NCBI GenBank assembly: GCA_027943245.1
Contig: JANDJZ010000021.1
Span: 182,102 to 246,101, forward strand
Direction: 5' to 3'
Length of the DNA: 64,000 nucleotides
DNA from: Acanthamoeba sp. SK_2022b
Lineage: Eukaryota > Discosea > Longamoebia > Acanthamoebidae
Positions 48,655 through 59,233 of this stretch are shown here, piece after piece (position 1 is the stretch's first letter; the number at the start of each line of letters is the position of its first letter). The notes under the pieces are model-generated. The model was given only the letters and a program-made list of their open reading frames with translations, did no database searches and had not been told where the DNA came from. The position numbers were made by a program, and so were the translations under genes.

Positions 48655-50632
48655 CTACCAAGGGTTCGAGTAGAGGTCGTGGGCGTGATTGCGGGCGCCG
48701 CTCCCGTTCCTCCCGCTCCTCCCGTTGCCGTTGCTGTATTCGTTCCGCGTGAGGTTGAAGGAGACGCGCGGCGTGGAGGTATTGACGCTCATGCGCGACC
48801 GCGAGGGCGTGAGGTAGTCGTGGTGCTGCATGTCCGGCCTGCTGTCCCGCTTGCTGATGTCCGACAGCGCGGCAAAGGCCGACGCCAGCGACCGCTCGCT
48901 GGTCGTGCCGGTCTCGAGTGAGCTCATCGTCCGGTCGATGTCGAGCGACGAGCGAGGGCTGGACGGCGCGGTCGACGCCAACGACGTGTAGCCGTTGACG
49001 CCGCTGCCGCCGCCGCTGGCGGCCTGGCCTCGCCGGGACGACGAGGGCCGCGGCGACAGGAAGAAGAGCCAGCCGAGCAGGATGGCGAGGAAGATGAGCG
49101 ACGAGCCGCTGGTGACGCCCAGCAGCGGCCAGAAGGAGAGGTCGGGCAGGTCGTGCACGTTCATGCCCCAGATGCCGCTCACCAGCACCAACGGCAACGT
49201 GATCGCACCTGCGCATGTGCACGCAAGCCATGGTGAGTGTTGTCGACCAATATTGAGATTTGTCGACACAAATCTGAACCTGAAAGAAAGTAGAACGAAC
49301 CGATGATGGAGAGGAGGATCTCGATGCGTCGCTTCTGGGCGTCCTTGTCCCTGTCGCTCTTGTAGCGCTCCCGTTCCTTCTTCTTTTGCGCGCGCTTCTC
49401 CTGTAGACCATAAATAAAAGAAAAGGAAACGAATAAGAAAAAGCAAGAAAAATGCTCACGTGTGGTTAGGGAGCGAGAGAGGACCTCCTGGATCTGTCGT
49501 CGCTGCTCCTCGAGGTAGCCGCCCTCCACGATGCCCAGCACGTCGTGGATCTCCTCCCTGATCTCCTGCCTCGTCTCCGGAATGCGCAGCACCTGATCGC
49601 CCCCCCCCCCGCAGTCGTGTTTAGACCACGCCACGACACGCGCGTGTCACGCTCGGCAACCAGGAGCGAGAGAGAGAGAGAGAGAGAAAGAGAAAGAGCG
49701 TACGCGGCGCATGGTGGAGAAGAAATGGGAATACTCGGAGAGCCCGCCGCAGTCGTCGCTGCTCATGCCCAGCGAGTACTTGATCAGCAGGACCTGCGTT
49801 GCACACAGCCCAGAGCGCGCGCGTGAGAACGGCAGTTGTGTGGAGGGGGGGAGAGGGGGAGAGAGAGTGAGAGGGGGGAGAGTACGGCGAGGTAGCGCAA
49901 GTAGGTGCGGTCCTTCTCGAGCTTCTCGAGCGTCTCGCCCTCCATGAGCGACTCCAGCCGCAGGTGCTCGGCCGCCGACGCCGACAGGTTCGACAGCTCG
50001 GACAGCACGCTCGCCTCACCGCGCCTGTGTGTAACCATGTCGACATAAATGTTTTCGACCGAAAGAATTAAAAAGAATTAAAATAAAAACAGAATAAAGA
50101 ATAAAAGGGGGTGGGCCGTACGCGTGGAGACACAGGATGAGGTAGACGCCCTGGAACAGCTTGGGCCACGTGTGCGCCTCGAAGTGCTGATTGGCCGCGT
50201 CGGTGGGCCAGCTCATGGCCACCGTGCCCTCTCTGCACACCGCAGCAGCAGCGCATTGATGTCCAGTCGTGAGTGTTGCGCACCGCAGGGTGAGCGTGAG
50301 GGGGGGGCGGGGCGTGGAGCACCTGGAGACGCCGATGTAGCGGTTGAGGCGATGCACGAGCACGTGGTCCAGTCGCTGTTGCTCGGCAACGCCCGGCGGG
50401 GGCGGCCTGTTGCGTTGCCCGAACGCTGCCATGCAACCACCACGAGGCACGCACGACACGCGACACGACATTCAGGAAATGCGTGGAATGCTGGCGCGGG
50501 ATGAGGCCACGTGGCCCGTACCTCGGGTCAAGTGGAAGAGGTACTCCTTGAGGTCGGCCTCGTCCGGCTCTCGATCGAGCACCACCGTGGTGTGATGATT
50601 GGCACACTGGACCACCACCATCGCCGCCAATG

Positions 50633-50673
<41 letters not shown>

Positions 50674-53600
50674 CGCACACACGCACACACGCACACACAC
50701 ACACGCACACAAGGACACGCACGCGTGTCAGTGATCTGATATGAACACGGAGGGGGGAGGGGGGCGGTGGTACGGCGCCGTAGGAGATGCGGCGAATGGG
50801 CGCGGTCGGGTCCTCGTGGGGCAGCTGCAGCAGCCAATTGCCGATCGTGCACAGCGACAGCAGCTCGTCGCCGTAGCTGAGCGTGACAAACGTTCACGAT
50901 GGCCATCGAGCACGATTGCTGCAAAGAGGGGGGGGGGGCAGGAGCGTACATGGAATTGCCGAGGCGGCCCAGGGACCGGAGGTGCGCGGGCAGGAAGGGC
51001 CCCATGCCGGCCTTCTTCTTGTCCAGTCCCTCGCTCAGGCCGTGCGCGATCAGCGCCGCCTCCATCCCCAGCGTCCACCCGAGGAAGACCTGTCGTAATA
51101 TATGTCGACCCATTCGCGTGGTCAGGCCACGTGCACTCATGATGACCGACACCTTAAAGCGAGCAAGCGTGGAACCTTCTTCACTTTGTGGCGGAACTTG
51201 ACCAAGAAGAGCCATCTGTGCGTGTGTGCGTGGTGAGCGTGCGTGGTGAGTGTGTGGGAGAAGGAAGGGGAGAAGGCCAGCCACGTACGTGCGGAGCTCG
51301 TCGAGGGTGAGGGGCACGTCCTTGAGCTTCTCCGGCATCCAGTTGAGGTGGAACACCAGCAGGCCGCAGCCCAACGGGTACATCACGAGCTCCACCGAGT
51401 CCATCTCCACCTCGAAACCTGCAGCCAATCGGAGTTGAGAAACCCAAACTCCGCAACCACTGGGGACATAGGAGTTAAAAACGCGAACCGATCTTCTTGT
51501 CGCAGCTGGAGAGGCCGGTGGCGCCCTGCGGCAGCTCGGGCGGCGCGATGACGGTGCCGGACGGGGCCGAGCCGGTGAGGGCGTAGTCCTCCCACGACGT
51601 GGGCAGCGAGGGCACGCTGACCTTGCGGTCCCTCTCGAGCGGCTGCGGGGTCGAGAGCTCGTGCGCCGCGGCGGCCTCCACGGTCGCCATCGTGGGCGGC
51701 GCCGGCAGGTTGGGCTCGGAGACCGTGTGCTGCAGCACGTGCGGCCGGCCAGCCCCGGCGGCCGGCGGCGGTATGCGCGGAATGTTCGCCTCGCCCTCGC
51801 TCAGGCTCCGGCCGTCGCTCTCGGTCTCGCTCTCGCTGCCCTCGTCCGCGCTGGTGGCCTGGCTGCCCCCGGCCATGTGGCGCCGGCGCTCCTCGTCCCG
51901 CGCCTGCACGGGCGAGGGCACCGCGTCGCCCGACGACGCCCATATGCACGGATTGGGGAACAGCATCTCCCGCGCCTTCCTCGTCAGCTTCATTCGCTGA
52001 CACTTCCTGTGCGTCCACATCATAAATTAAAATCCAAAAAATTAATTAATAATATAATTCTAAAAAGAATATAATAATAATAATAATAAACTTGAAACAA
52101 TAATAAAAATTGAAGATAAAATTATTATTATTAAATTATTTTATTTTAAAGAAAAGATGAAATGGAAGGCGGGCCCGTACCAGACCTCGAGGTCGTTGGC
52201 GATGCTGTCGACCTCCTCCTCCTCCTGCTCGGCCTCGACGTCGCCGCCCTCGTCCATCAGGAGGCAGTTGCGGTTGGGGCCGTCCTCGCGGCTCTCCCCG
52301 GCGTCGTCCTCCTCCGTCTCGCCCTCCGTCGTCGTCGCCGACCGCTCGTGCTCGGGCTCGTCGGCCTCCCCCTGCCCGCGGCGCCCGCGGCGGTCGCTGC
52401 CGTCCTCCGAGTCCGTCGCCGTCGCCCGCTGCCGTCGCCCGCTGCCGGCCCCGCCCGCTCTCTTCTGGGTCATCTGCTTGTTCATGCGGCGATGCATGCG
52501 GTCCTTGCGCCGCTCCTCCTTCTCGGCGCGCGATTGGCCGACCTCGTCCGGCCGCGGCGCGAACTCGCTGTGCTGGTGGAACGCCATGCCGGCCACAGTC
52601 GCGCCGGCTTGCCGCTTGCCGTTCGACTTGGCCTGCGATTGCTGCTGCTGCTGTTGCTGCTGCTCGTGGAGGAAGCGCTTCACGGTCTCGTTCCAGCCGA
52701 CGATCTGGCGGAAGTGGGCCGACAGCTCGCTCACCTCGAACGGCAGCATGAAGTCGCTCTCCCACAGCTTCACCCGCCTGCCCGAGTCCTTGTCTGTTCT
52801 CACCACCCGCGCGCGCACACACGCCACTGCCGCGTGAGAAGAGCTTTCGGTCGAAAAACAGGCTGAGAGAGGAGGGGGGGCGGCACACCGACGATGGTTC
52901 GTTTAAGGAGGCGGTCGATCCACTGGGTGATCGACTTTTGGTTGTCGCCCCAGTGGAAGGGCAGGATGAGGGCCGTCTTGGCCGAGAGGCATTGGTAGAG
53001 CTCCTTCTCCAGCTCGTCTCTGCTCGCCTCCCCATAGCCTGCCGTACATGTTCCCGTGTCAAACACGACACGCATCACGACACGCACGTGACGTGCATCA
53101 CTTTTGGCACGTGAGACGTGGGAACACGCGCGTACTGGAGGGCATATCTCTGGAATCCCACGCGCTCAAGCTTCGCTGCGGGTGGGGCAGGTCCTCCATC
53201 CACAGCTCCTACACGGGCCGTAATAAAGACATAAAGATGAGGAGGAGTTGGGGGGGGGCTTACGAATGATTAGTGCGTTGAGAGGAGGTGTGTACCTTCA
53301 TGCCCGAGACGACCGAGGAGCGGCGAAGTTGATTGAGATTACGCATCTTCCGCTCGAGTCGATCCGAAAGAATGTCATCTTTGTTGAGCATCAGCACGTC
53401 CGCTCCCTCTGTTGAAGCGCCCTCGCGGCGTTACTCACTTTGCACGCTGGCCGGTTGAAGAGGCATTTCAAATGGGAAGAGAGGGAGGGCGTCCGTGCCT
53501 CCTTCGTCAGCGGCGAAGAAGCCGCTGCGCTCTCGTTGAAGAGGTGGTCGCTTGTCCGCGTCTTCAGGCTTCGCAGCTCTGCTGGCATCGTTCTGTCGCC

Positions 53601-53775
53601 TCTTCTTCTTCTTCTTTTTCGTTCGCCTGCTGGCGCGCCGGGCCTTGGCCTCCTCCTCTTCCTCTCCAAGGTCACTGCGAGGCATGTCGTTCACGTCCTC
53701 TTCCTCCTCCTCCTCCTCTTTCATCACCTCGGGCGCCTCCTCTCCTCCTTCCTGTTCGGGGCGTCGTGGATCCAT
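48655..53775 (-). CDS. CorA-type magnesium transporter-like protein with long N-terminal extension
   Basis: The C-terminal membrane part is diagnostic: ILLSIIG spliced to AITLPLVLVSGIWGMNVHDL, giving TM1 and the GMN motif of the Mg2+ selectivity filter, then TM2 (LIFLAILLGWLFFL) and a 150-residue Ser-rich cytosolic tail ending DLYSNPW. Upstream exons hold helical cytoplasmic-domain pieces: RQEIREEIHDVLGIVEGGYL, LIKYSLGMSSDDCGGLSEYS, VLSELSNLSASAAEHLRLES, GVYLILCLHA, LLVFHLNWMPEKLKDVPLTL, VFLGWTLGMEAALIAHGLSE. The N-terminal third is unusual: MDPRRPEQEGGEEAPEVMKE (ATG 53775), an acidic then Lys-rich block, LSDRLERKMRNLNQLRRSSV, LSAKTALILPFHWGDNQKSI, a poly-Gln run and Ser/Glu-rich linkers. About 15 exons. 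Whether the N-terminal exons belong to the same transcript is inferred from in-phase joins. Confidence 0.78.
50634..50710 (+). repeat. (AC)n / (ACACACGC)n microsatellite
   Basis: CA tract grading into ACACACGC units in an intron of the CorA-like gene, (GT)n on the coding strand. Confidence 0.95.
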
Positions 53776-54428
53776 CGCGTGCCTGGAGGTGTGGCCCTTT
53801 TTGATGGCTTTGTGCAAACACTTTGTTCAAACGCGTGTACTTGAGCTCTCAGAGTACGCAGCCACAGCGATTCCTCTGTGCCAATCGGACGGAAATCAGC
53901 CTAGAACGCACGCGTGCCTCTGGCCCAATACGGACGCGAGAATTCGTGGAATGTTGTAGACTGGCTGCACCTTGAGGCCCTAATCCAACTGGAATAAGTG
54001 ATGCCGCTGCTTTGCGCCTGAGCACTCACTCCCTCTCCAACAAGCAATACTAAGATATTCATGTGAGTACTTTATAAAGATGGTGATAGTCCTCACACCC
54101 AGTCCTGATGAAGGGTCTGGCTGGATGCAGGGTTATCAGGGGCCTAAAGTATGTTGGTTGGCCTAACATCAACAGCTAACACAATGGGCCACTGTTGTAC
54201 TCAGCAGCTGATAGCCTGTGCAAAAGAAATGTTCTCTGAATTCCTGGACATAAACAATTTTCTTTTCACCAGCAGTGTTGCTGAAGATTACTTCTTGCCC
54301 ATTGTGTTTTTCTCCACCTCCACACATGTTGCCCTTCTGCTGGTGACATTGGCACCCTAAACCTAGTGCGCAATTTTTTGAAAGGCCCCCAACAAGCAGA
54401 AGCACAAATGGAGAGATGGTTACATATA

Positions 54429-54588
54429 ACTGAGTGTTCAGGAAAATGAGGCACCACCCCTTCTTGAAATGTCTACAGTTTTCAACAGTAAATTAGCAGT
54501 AATGCAGCTGTAGACATTTAGTACACCTTCCCAGACAGGTGCTGTCTACAGAAAAAGAGTCACTGTCTCATTTTCCTTAACACTCAGT
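54429..54588. mobile_element. Short inverted-repeat element (MITE-like)
   Basis: The ends are near-perfect inverted repeats of about 20 bp: ACTGAGTGTTCAGGAAAATG at 54429 and its complement ending at 54588. The interior also begins AATGTCTACAG and holds the related CTGTAGACATT, giving a fold-back. The left 75 bp recurs at 57760-57839 with roughly 90% identity by eye, so the sequence is repetitive. No coding capacity. Confidence 0.65.
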
Positions 54589-55041
54589 TTTATGCCAAGG
54601 GCCTTGGATCTTTAATTGGCACAATAGAGGTGCCAGAGAAGCTGCCCAAAGGAACCATCCAGGATCTAGTTGAGTACTTGAAGAAAATGGCTTCCCAGCC
54701 AACAGCCCCAGTGGAACTCATAATGATGGCTGGGGAGGAGCCCTTCATAAGTGGCCAAAGAACTATGAGTTTGTATATTGTACCACCAAAGGGGAGAAAG
54801 ACAGAAGTAGGCCCACACTGTGCCTTGGTGGCCTGCTCCACTACATACACTCAACATGCACCACCATACAATACTGTCCCCTCCACAATGGTTGCCACAG
54901 CAACTTATGAGAATACTTGAACCCATCTCCACCAGGCCTCATGACTGCAACACCATGATCTTTATGAGGTTTGCTCCAGCTGCTGTGCTCCACAATCCAT
55001 GCAGCTGCCCAAATGCAACACAGTCTTACTGGCTGTGTGCA

Positions 55042-55371
55042 TCACTCAGCACCATGAAACGCTGGCCCAAGTAGAGTTACTGTTTGTGCCCACTCCTTCT
55101 GGACAAGACAAAGGACATGGATGTTGTGGCGCAGCAACCTGGATGAGCAGAGAATCCACTTCTTGACCTCGTTGTAGAGTCGATCTTGGCTGATGGCGTA
55201 GCAGTCCTTGTAAAGGGTGACAAGCACAAAACAACAGTAGAAATGTTTCCCATGGCGCATGCCCCAAAGAGGAGGCTCCTTGGCAACAACAAATGCAATG
55301 ATTGAGCAAAGGACCTGTGCAGGAACCCTCTTCTCTACTTGCTGCATAACTTGTTGTTTGGTGTGACTCAT
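55042..55371 (-). CDS. Hypothetical ORF in the CpG-poor island
   Basis: A 109-codon frame from an ATG at 55371 (MSHTKQQVMQQVEKRVPAQV) to TGA, with a Cys/His-rich middle (GMRHGKHFYCCFVLVTLYKD). It falls in the one part of the island with near-normal CpG. I recognise no family, and the open frame may be chance or part of a decayed element gene. Confidence 0.25.
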   Translation of the reverse strand: MSHTKQQVMQQVEKRVPAQVLCSIIAFVVAKEPPLWGMRHGKHFYCCFVLVTLYKDCYAISQDRLYNEVKKWILCSSRLLRHNIHVLCLVQKEWAQTVTLLGPAFHGAE

Positions 55372-55509
55372 GGTGTAGTGGTGTACTGCTAAAATGATAT
55401 CAGCCTTGGTTTTTATTGTACGGGACACACACAAAAAGCTGTGCTCCCTGTAGTGTACGTTTTACACTGTTTTTCATTGAGATGCACACCTCAGTGGAAG
55501 TCTGGTTTT

Positions 55510-55690
55510 CCCTTCTTGCTGTGCTGTGGGCCACATTATCCACTAAAAAGCTCACAAAGATAATTGTGATGCTGGTAGTCCTCAAGCTGCGGCCTGAAAT
55601 TGCCCCTCCTTTGACAAAGGCCCTTGCGAAGCTGCTTGTGAAGGTCTAGCCCTCCTTAGTGTAAATTGGACAAACATTGTAAATAGAACA
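55510..55690 (+). repeat. Diverged repeat, copy A
   Basis: Aligns by eye to 56226-56400. Shared DNA blocks include GACAAAGGCCC and GTAAATTGGACAAA, and the plus-strand translations correspond (STKKLTKIIVMLVVLKLRPE against STEKITRITMMLMVPMLIPE). The conserved frame suggests both derive from a coding sequence, now broken by stops. Confidence 0.6.
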
Positions 55691-56225
55691 CATTTGTTCA
55701 ATTTAACTAATGCCAGTGCACAGCCAGGTAGCAGGGCAAGGCCACAGAGACTACTGACACACTGCCACACTGCTGCCACCAAGTGTGTGCTGAGGTGAGG
55801 TGGGCTGGCCCTCCTGACATTCTCAAGCAGGGTGGGGGAGGAGGGGAGGGGAGGTTAGTGGGGCCAGAGTGGTGGCTGAGCTGCCTGTGCCATCCCCCAG
55901 GCTTGTTGCCACTGCAGCCAAGCCCTCACTGTGGCCACCCACTGTTCTCCCAAGGCAAGGTCCAGCATTTTCTTCCAAAGATTTATGAAATCTTTTAAGA
56001 TGTAATTTGTGTCTAATTCAGGACATACAATATCACAGAGGCAGCCAACAACCCCTGATACACAAGCACTTTTCAACTGAAACCTGACCATTAGTCCTCA
56101 GTCCAATCATCTCAACATGGTGCTGGTTCCTGCCAACCAGTGTGCTCCTGTGTTCCACTTCATGGCCCACCTCATTTTGAGATGGACAGGGCCTCTGCAA
56201 GTAGCCTGGCAGAGATAGCAATTAG

Positions 56226-56400
56226 GCTGTTCACCAGCCTCCACACAATGTGGACTGCAGCATCCACAGAAAAGATCACAAGGATTACCATGATGCTCAT
56301 GGTCCCCATGCTGATCCCTGAAATTTCTCCTTGACAAAGGCCCTCAAGAAGCTGCTATTCAATTTCTCATGTAAATTGGACAAATGTTGTTTTAGCCAAG
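56226..56400 (+). repeat. Diverged repeat, copy B
   Basis: Partner of 55510-55690 with the same order of shared blocks. Copy B is shorter between PEISP and the GTAAATTGGACAAA block and shifts frame there. Confidence 0.6.
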
Positions 56401-57365
56401 CAACACCACTTGAGCACCATGTTGGGAATCCAAGAGGCAGTAGTGATACTGGCAAAATGCCTCGCAAGGTCCTGCCTTGGTGACCACCATCATGGTGTGG
56501 CAGATGATCTCCAACCTTTCCACCCATAGCACAGTAAATTTTCTGGGTTTGCCATTGTAGTTCTTTGTGTTGGAGTTTTTGTGCCCTGTGCAGTCCTTGG
56601 GCTGAAACAGGAGTTGCTTAGCCTGCCTCTCTGTATGTCATGTATTTTGAGCTCATGATTGTCTGACTGGCGAATAGTGACTTTCTCTATTAGTCCATTG
56701 GTACTCAGACCAATGGTGGAGATTCTCTCTGGTGCTCAAACCAGTGTGAGGCCTATTGGCACTGGCTCAGGACTCTCCTTGGCCTCCCTCTTAACATCTC
56801 ACCAAAATGTGTTTGTCCTGCTCACATTTGTATCAAAACTAGCGCCACAAACATCACTCAATGGAGTTATGGTGACACACTACAAGGGGGGGTTGATGTG
56901 CCTTTTTGTTGCACCTGTGGCATGGTACCCACATGCCTTGGATTCACTGATGATTCTAATAAGTGGCACCAACAGTAACAAGCACTGTGCAAGCTATTTG
57001 CACCTCTTTTTCCCTGGCCACACCCACCAAATCAGTTTACTTGCACCATGCCAAAGAGGCCATGGTTTCTGGACAAAAAAGAGGAGAGCAACAAGAGGAG
57101 GAGGAAAAGTGGTGGTGGCAAAGTTGTCCTCATTGCCACTGTCCACTATCAGCCCATCATTCACCTGCCCCTACCACCCAGTGTTGGGCCCCTTCACTTG
57201 AGTCCAACCTGCCTGCCACTTCTTCTTTCTCTGCTGGAGTCTGGAAACTCTAGCCTGAGACTTGGTGAACGGAACACATTCCTGATATAAATGTTCTTAA
57301 GTTCTTCTGTAAATTGTTGATCCTTTCCCTTGTTGGTCGCCCCTTAGATGTCGTCAAGATCCTCA

Positions 57366-57420
57366 AAAATATGTTGGCATGGCAAGGTATGCGTGTCAGC
57401 TCATGTCTAGTTACCAGTGC
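57366..57420 (+). repeat. 55-bp repeat shared with 59158-59212
   Basis: Matches 59158-59212 at 49 of 55 positions by eye (AATATGTTGG...GTCAGCTCATGTC..AGTTACCAGTGC); weaker similarity extends about 20 bp upstream. The second copy sits just outside the CpG-poor island, beside the 3' end of the GTPase-FYVE gene. Confidence 0.75.
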
Positions 57421-57570
57421 AGGTTCCTACTGGTCAATTACTGCAGGGACACAGCACACTCCTGGTGGACAGTTAGAACATTCTTCTGTCATTTCATTGC
57501 ATCCCTTATTGGTTGGACTTGATTATACTACAATACAGGACTGGCCACCAAGATAACTGCTGTGGTGACA

Positions 57571-57770
57571 TCAAACACACACCAGTCTACCCACCAATCC
57601 ATATGGTGGTGCACCCAGAGTGAGTTTATTGCACCTCTGTAGCCTACCACCTCTCTGTTTGACTATGATACCATAGAATTCCTTGATGGTATCATAGTCA
57701 AACAGAGTTACATTGGTCCTCACTGCCTTGCAAGGTGGTGCTTGAGGAACTTCTATCAACTGTGTGTTCA
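57571..57770 (-). pseudogene. Broken copy of the 58516-58775 exon
   Basis: The minus-strand frame shares EVPQAPPCKAVRTNVTLFDY, DTIKE, LQRCNKLTLG and PPY with the exon at 58516-58775. It then lacks the PDYMDWWVDWCVFDV continuation in frame and carries a 20-30 bp insertion forming a perfect palindrome at 57653-57707. A degraded duplicate of the island gene. Confidence 0.7.
57653..57707. repeat. 22-bp-arm perfect palindrome (11-nt loop)
   Basis: Arms 57653-57674 and 57686-57707 are exact reverse complements (CTCTGTTTGACTATGATACC...). The spacer is AGAATTCCTTG. The parallel copy near 58680-58720 has only the right arm, so the left arm was added in this copy. Confidence 0.9.
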
Positions 57771-57839
57771 GGAAAATGAGACACTGCCCCTTCTTAAAAT
57801 GTCTACAGTTTTCAACAGTCAAATCAGCAGTCATGCAGT
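57760..57839 (+). repeat. Second, one-ended copy of the 54429 element
   Basis: About 75 bp matching 54434-54508 (GTGTTCAGGAAAATGAG, CCCCTTCTT, AAATGTCTACAGTTTTCAAC), without the opposite end. Confidence 0.75.
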
Positions 57840-58196
57840 ATTGCTACTGGACCTGTTGCTAGGGTAACAAGTTGCTGCAGAGTTGATCAGAATGCATACA
57901 ATTTATTAATTATAATGGTGGCGCTTTTTCTTCATTAGTGGTCATGTGGTGTCTACATCCTCCTCTCCTCCTTTGGACTGAGCTCCAGCCACCTGGAGGT
58001 GAGGGCACTTGTGCAGCATGTTGCAGTAGGTGTTGTAGGTTGCCTTGAAGTCGTTGTAGCTGCACAGTAGTGGCTTGCCAAAGTGCAGCAGTGCATTGAA
58101 CAGCTGCTTCACAGCCATGAGTTGTGCACCAAAAAAATCAGCTCCACAGAAGCTCAGGCATGGTTGTGTTGACCCACAGCCACACCCCTCCTGGTT

Positions 58197-58775
58197 TTAG
58201 AGAGGTGTGCACAGGTCAATCTCAAGATGGAGTGGATTCACACATCTTGTGTGAATCTTGTTCTTCCAGCCAGCACTAATTTGCCAAAAGGCCTCATGTG
58301 AACTGAGCCAGTGACCTGTGCCAAACTTGGTGGGCACACCAGGCTTCTTGGCTGCAAATGCCACCAAGATGTGGCTCAACAGCACCTTGGGGAGGGGGCT
58401 GGAAAATGGTGTTGTAAGCAATACAGGACCTGTCGCCAAGGTAACCACTACCACCTTAAGGGGTGTATTTTGTTAAATGAAGAAGGAAGAGAAAATGAGA
58501 GATATAAATACATACTTTCCTCTGCTGCCAGCTTGAGTTGTTGGTGTGTGGTAGGCATAGCCTTGGTTGAGGTCTGCTGTGGTGACATCAAACACACACC
58601 AGTCTACCCACCAATCCATGTAGTCTGGATAGGGTGGTTCACCCAGAGTGAGTTTATTGCACCTCTGTAGCCTCCCATAGTATTCCTTGATGGTATCATA
58701 GTCAAACAGAGTTACATTGGTCCTCACTGCCTTGCAAGGTGGTGCTTGAGGTACTTCCATCACCTCCTCTTGCAT
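58197..58775 (-). CDS. Hypothetical spliced gene in the CpG-poor island, zinc-finger-nuclease-like motif
   Basis: Exon 58516-58775 (ATG 58775: MQEEVMEVPQAPPCKAVRTN, LFDYDTIKEYYGRLQRCNKL, YPDYMDWWVDWCVFDVTTAD) has a GTATGT donor. A 117-nt intron ends TTTTCCAG, and exon 58197-58398 (PLPKVLLSHILVAFAAKKPG, GHWLSSHEAFWQISAGWKNK, RCVNPLHLEIDLCTPL) joins in phase, giving 153 residues. CVNPLHLEI recalls the CvNPxHLe box of His-Me-finger/homing-endonuclease zinc loops, but the preceding SHLC-like His/Cys pair is absent. After the TAA at 58197-58199 the same frame stays open for 84 codons to 57942 and includes GADFFGAQLMAVKQLFNALL, so this stop may be a disabling mutation. Function unknown. Confidence 0.45.
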
Positions 58776-59157
58776 CTCTCTCTCTCTTGAGCAATACAGG
58801 ACTTGTTGCTATGGCAGGACTGTATGTGGTTCTTTGTACCAAAGAACTGGCCAATGGGGATCCCCACCCAGCCTATTGGCCAATCATTTATATTTTCTTT
58901 TAAATAGAGATCATTCTTGGTTTAATATCTGACCACAGGTTTCCCAACAAGTGTGGCAGCAGCTCAAGATCTGGCTTTGTGGCCTTTGGCAACAGACTTC
59001 AGCTGGTGGCTACAACTTGACCTACATCACTGTCAATTCAATTGGAAAGGTTCGTTTGGCGGCAGAAGGTGTGCCTGCACGCTGCTCCACTCCACGCCCA
59101 AAGCTTCTCCCACGCCGCGGAGAACCACATCTGAGTCGTCAACATTCTCAAATTATC

Positions 59158-59212
59158 AAAATATGTTGGTGCGGCAAGGCATGCATGTCAGCTCATGTCA
59201 AGTTACCAGTGC
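59158..59212 (+). repeat. 55-bp repeat, copy outside the island
   Basis: Partner of 57366-57420. It lies 22 bp from the stop codon of the GTPase-FYVE gene, in CpG-normal sequence. Confidence 0.75.
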
Positions 59213-59233
59213 GAGACGCTTCATTACATGGGA

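Larger units (their letters stand above)
54020..59045. other. CpG-depleted, repeat-rich island
   Basis: Sequence character changes sharply between the CorA-like gene and the GTPase-FYVE gene. CpG almost vanishes: I count one CpG in 54181-54600 and one in 54601-55080, whereas flanking genes have one every few bases. TG and CA are frequent. There are no strong host-family exons. Inside are diverged repeats, a MITE-like element, decayed protein fragments and one spliced frame (separate entries). CpG loss with TG/CA gain is the mark of long-term cytosine methylation and deamination of silenced DNA. Foreign DNA or an assembly join are alternatives. A short segment near 55085-55371 keeps more CpG. 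Confidence 0.8.

Noticed and set aside
53400..53460. A possible 30-nt ultrashort intron (GTGAGT...CAACAG) in the CorA-like gene
   Set aside because: A second in-phase acceptor (CAACAAAG) 30 nt further gives an ordinary 60-nt intron, so the ultrashort reading is not required.
54585..54920. Plus-strand frame containing LPKGTIQDLVEYLKKMA
   Set aside because: It starts only at GTG, ends without family match and lies in the decayed island; too weak to list as a gene.
56659..57201. 180-codon plus-strand frame in the island
   Set aside because: No ATG-proximal domain, composition matches the surrounding CpG-poor repeats, and no similarity recognised; probably a chance frame in stop-poor sequence.
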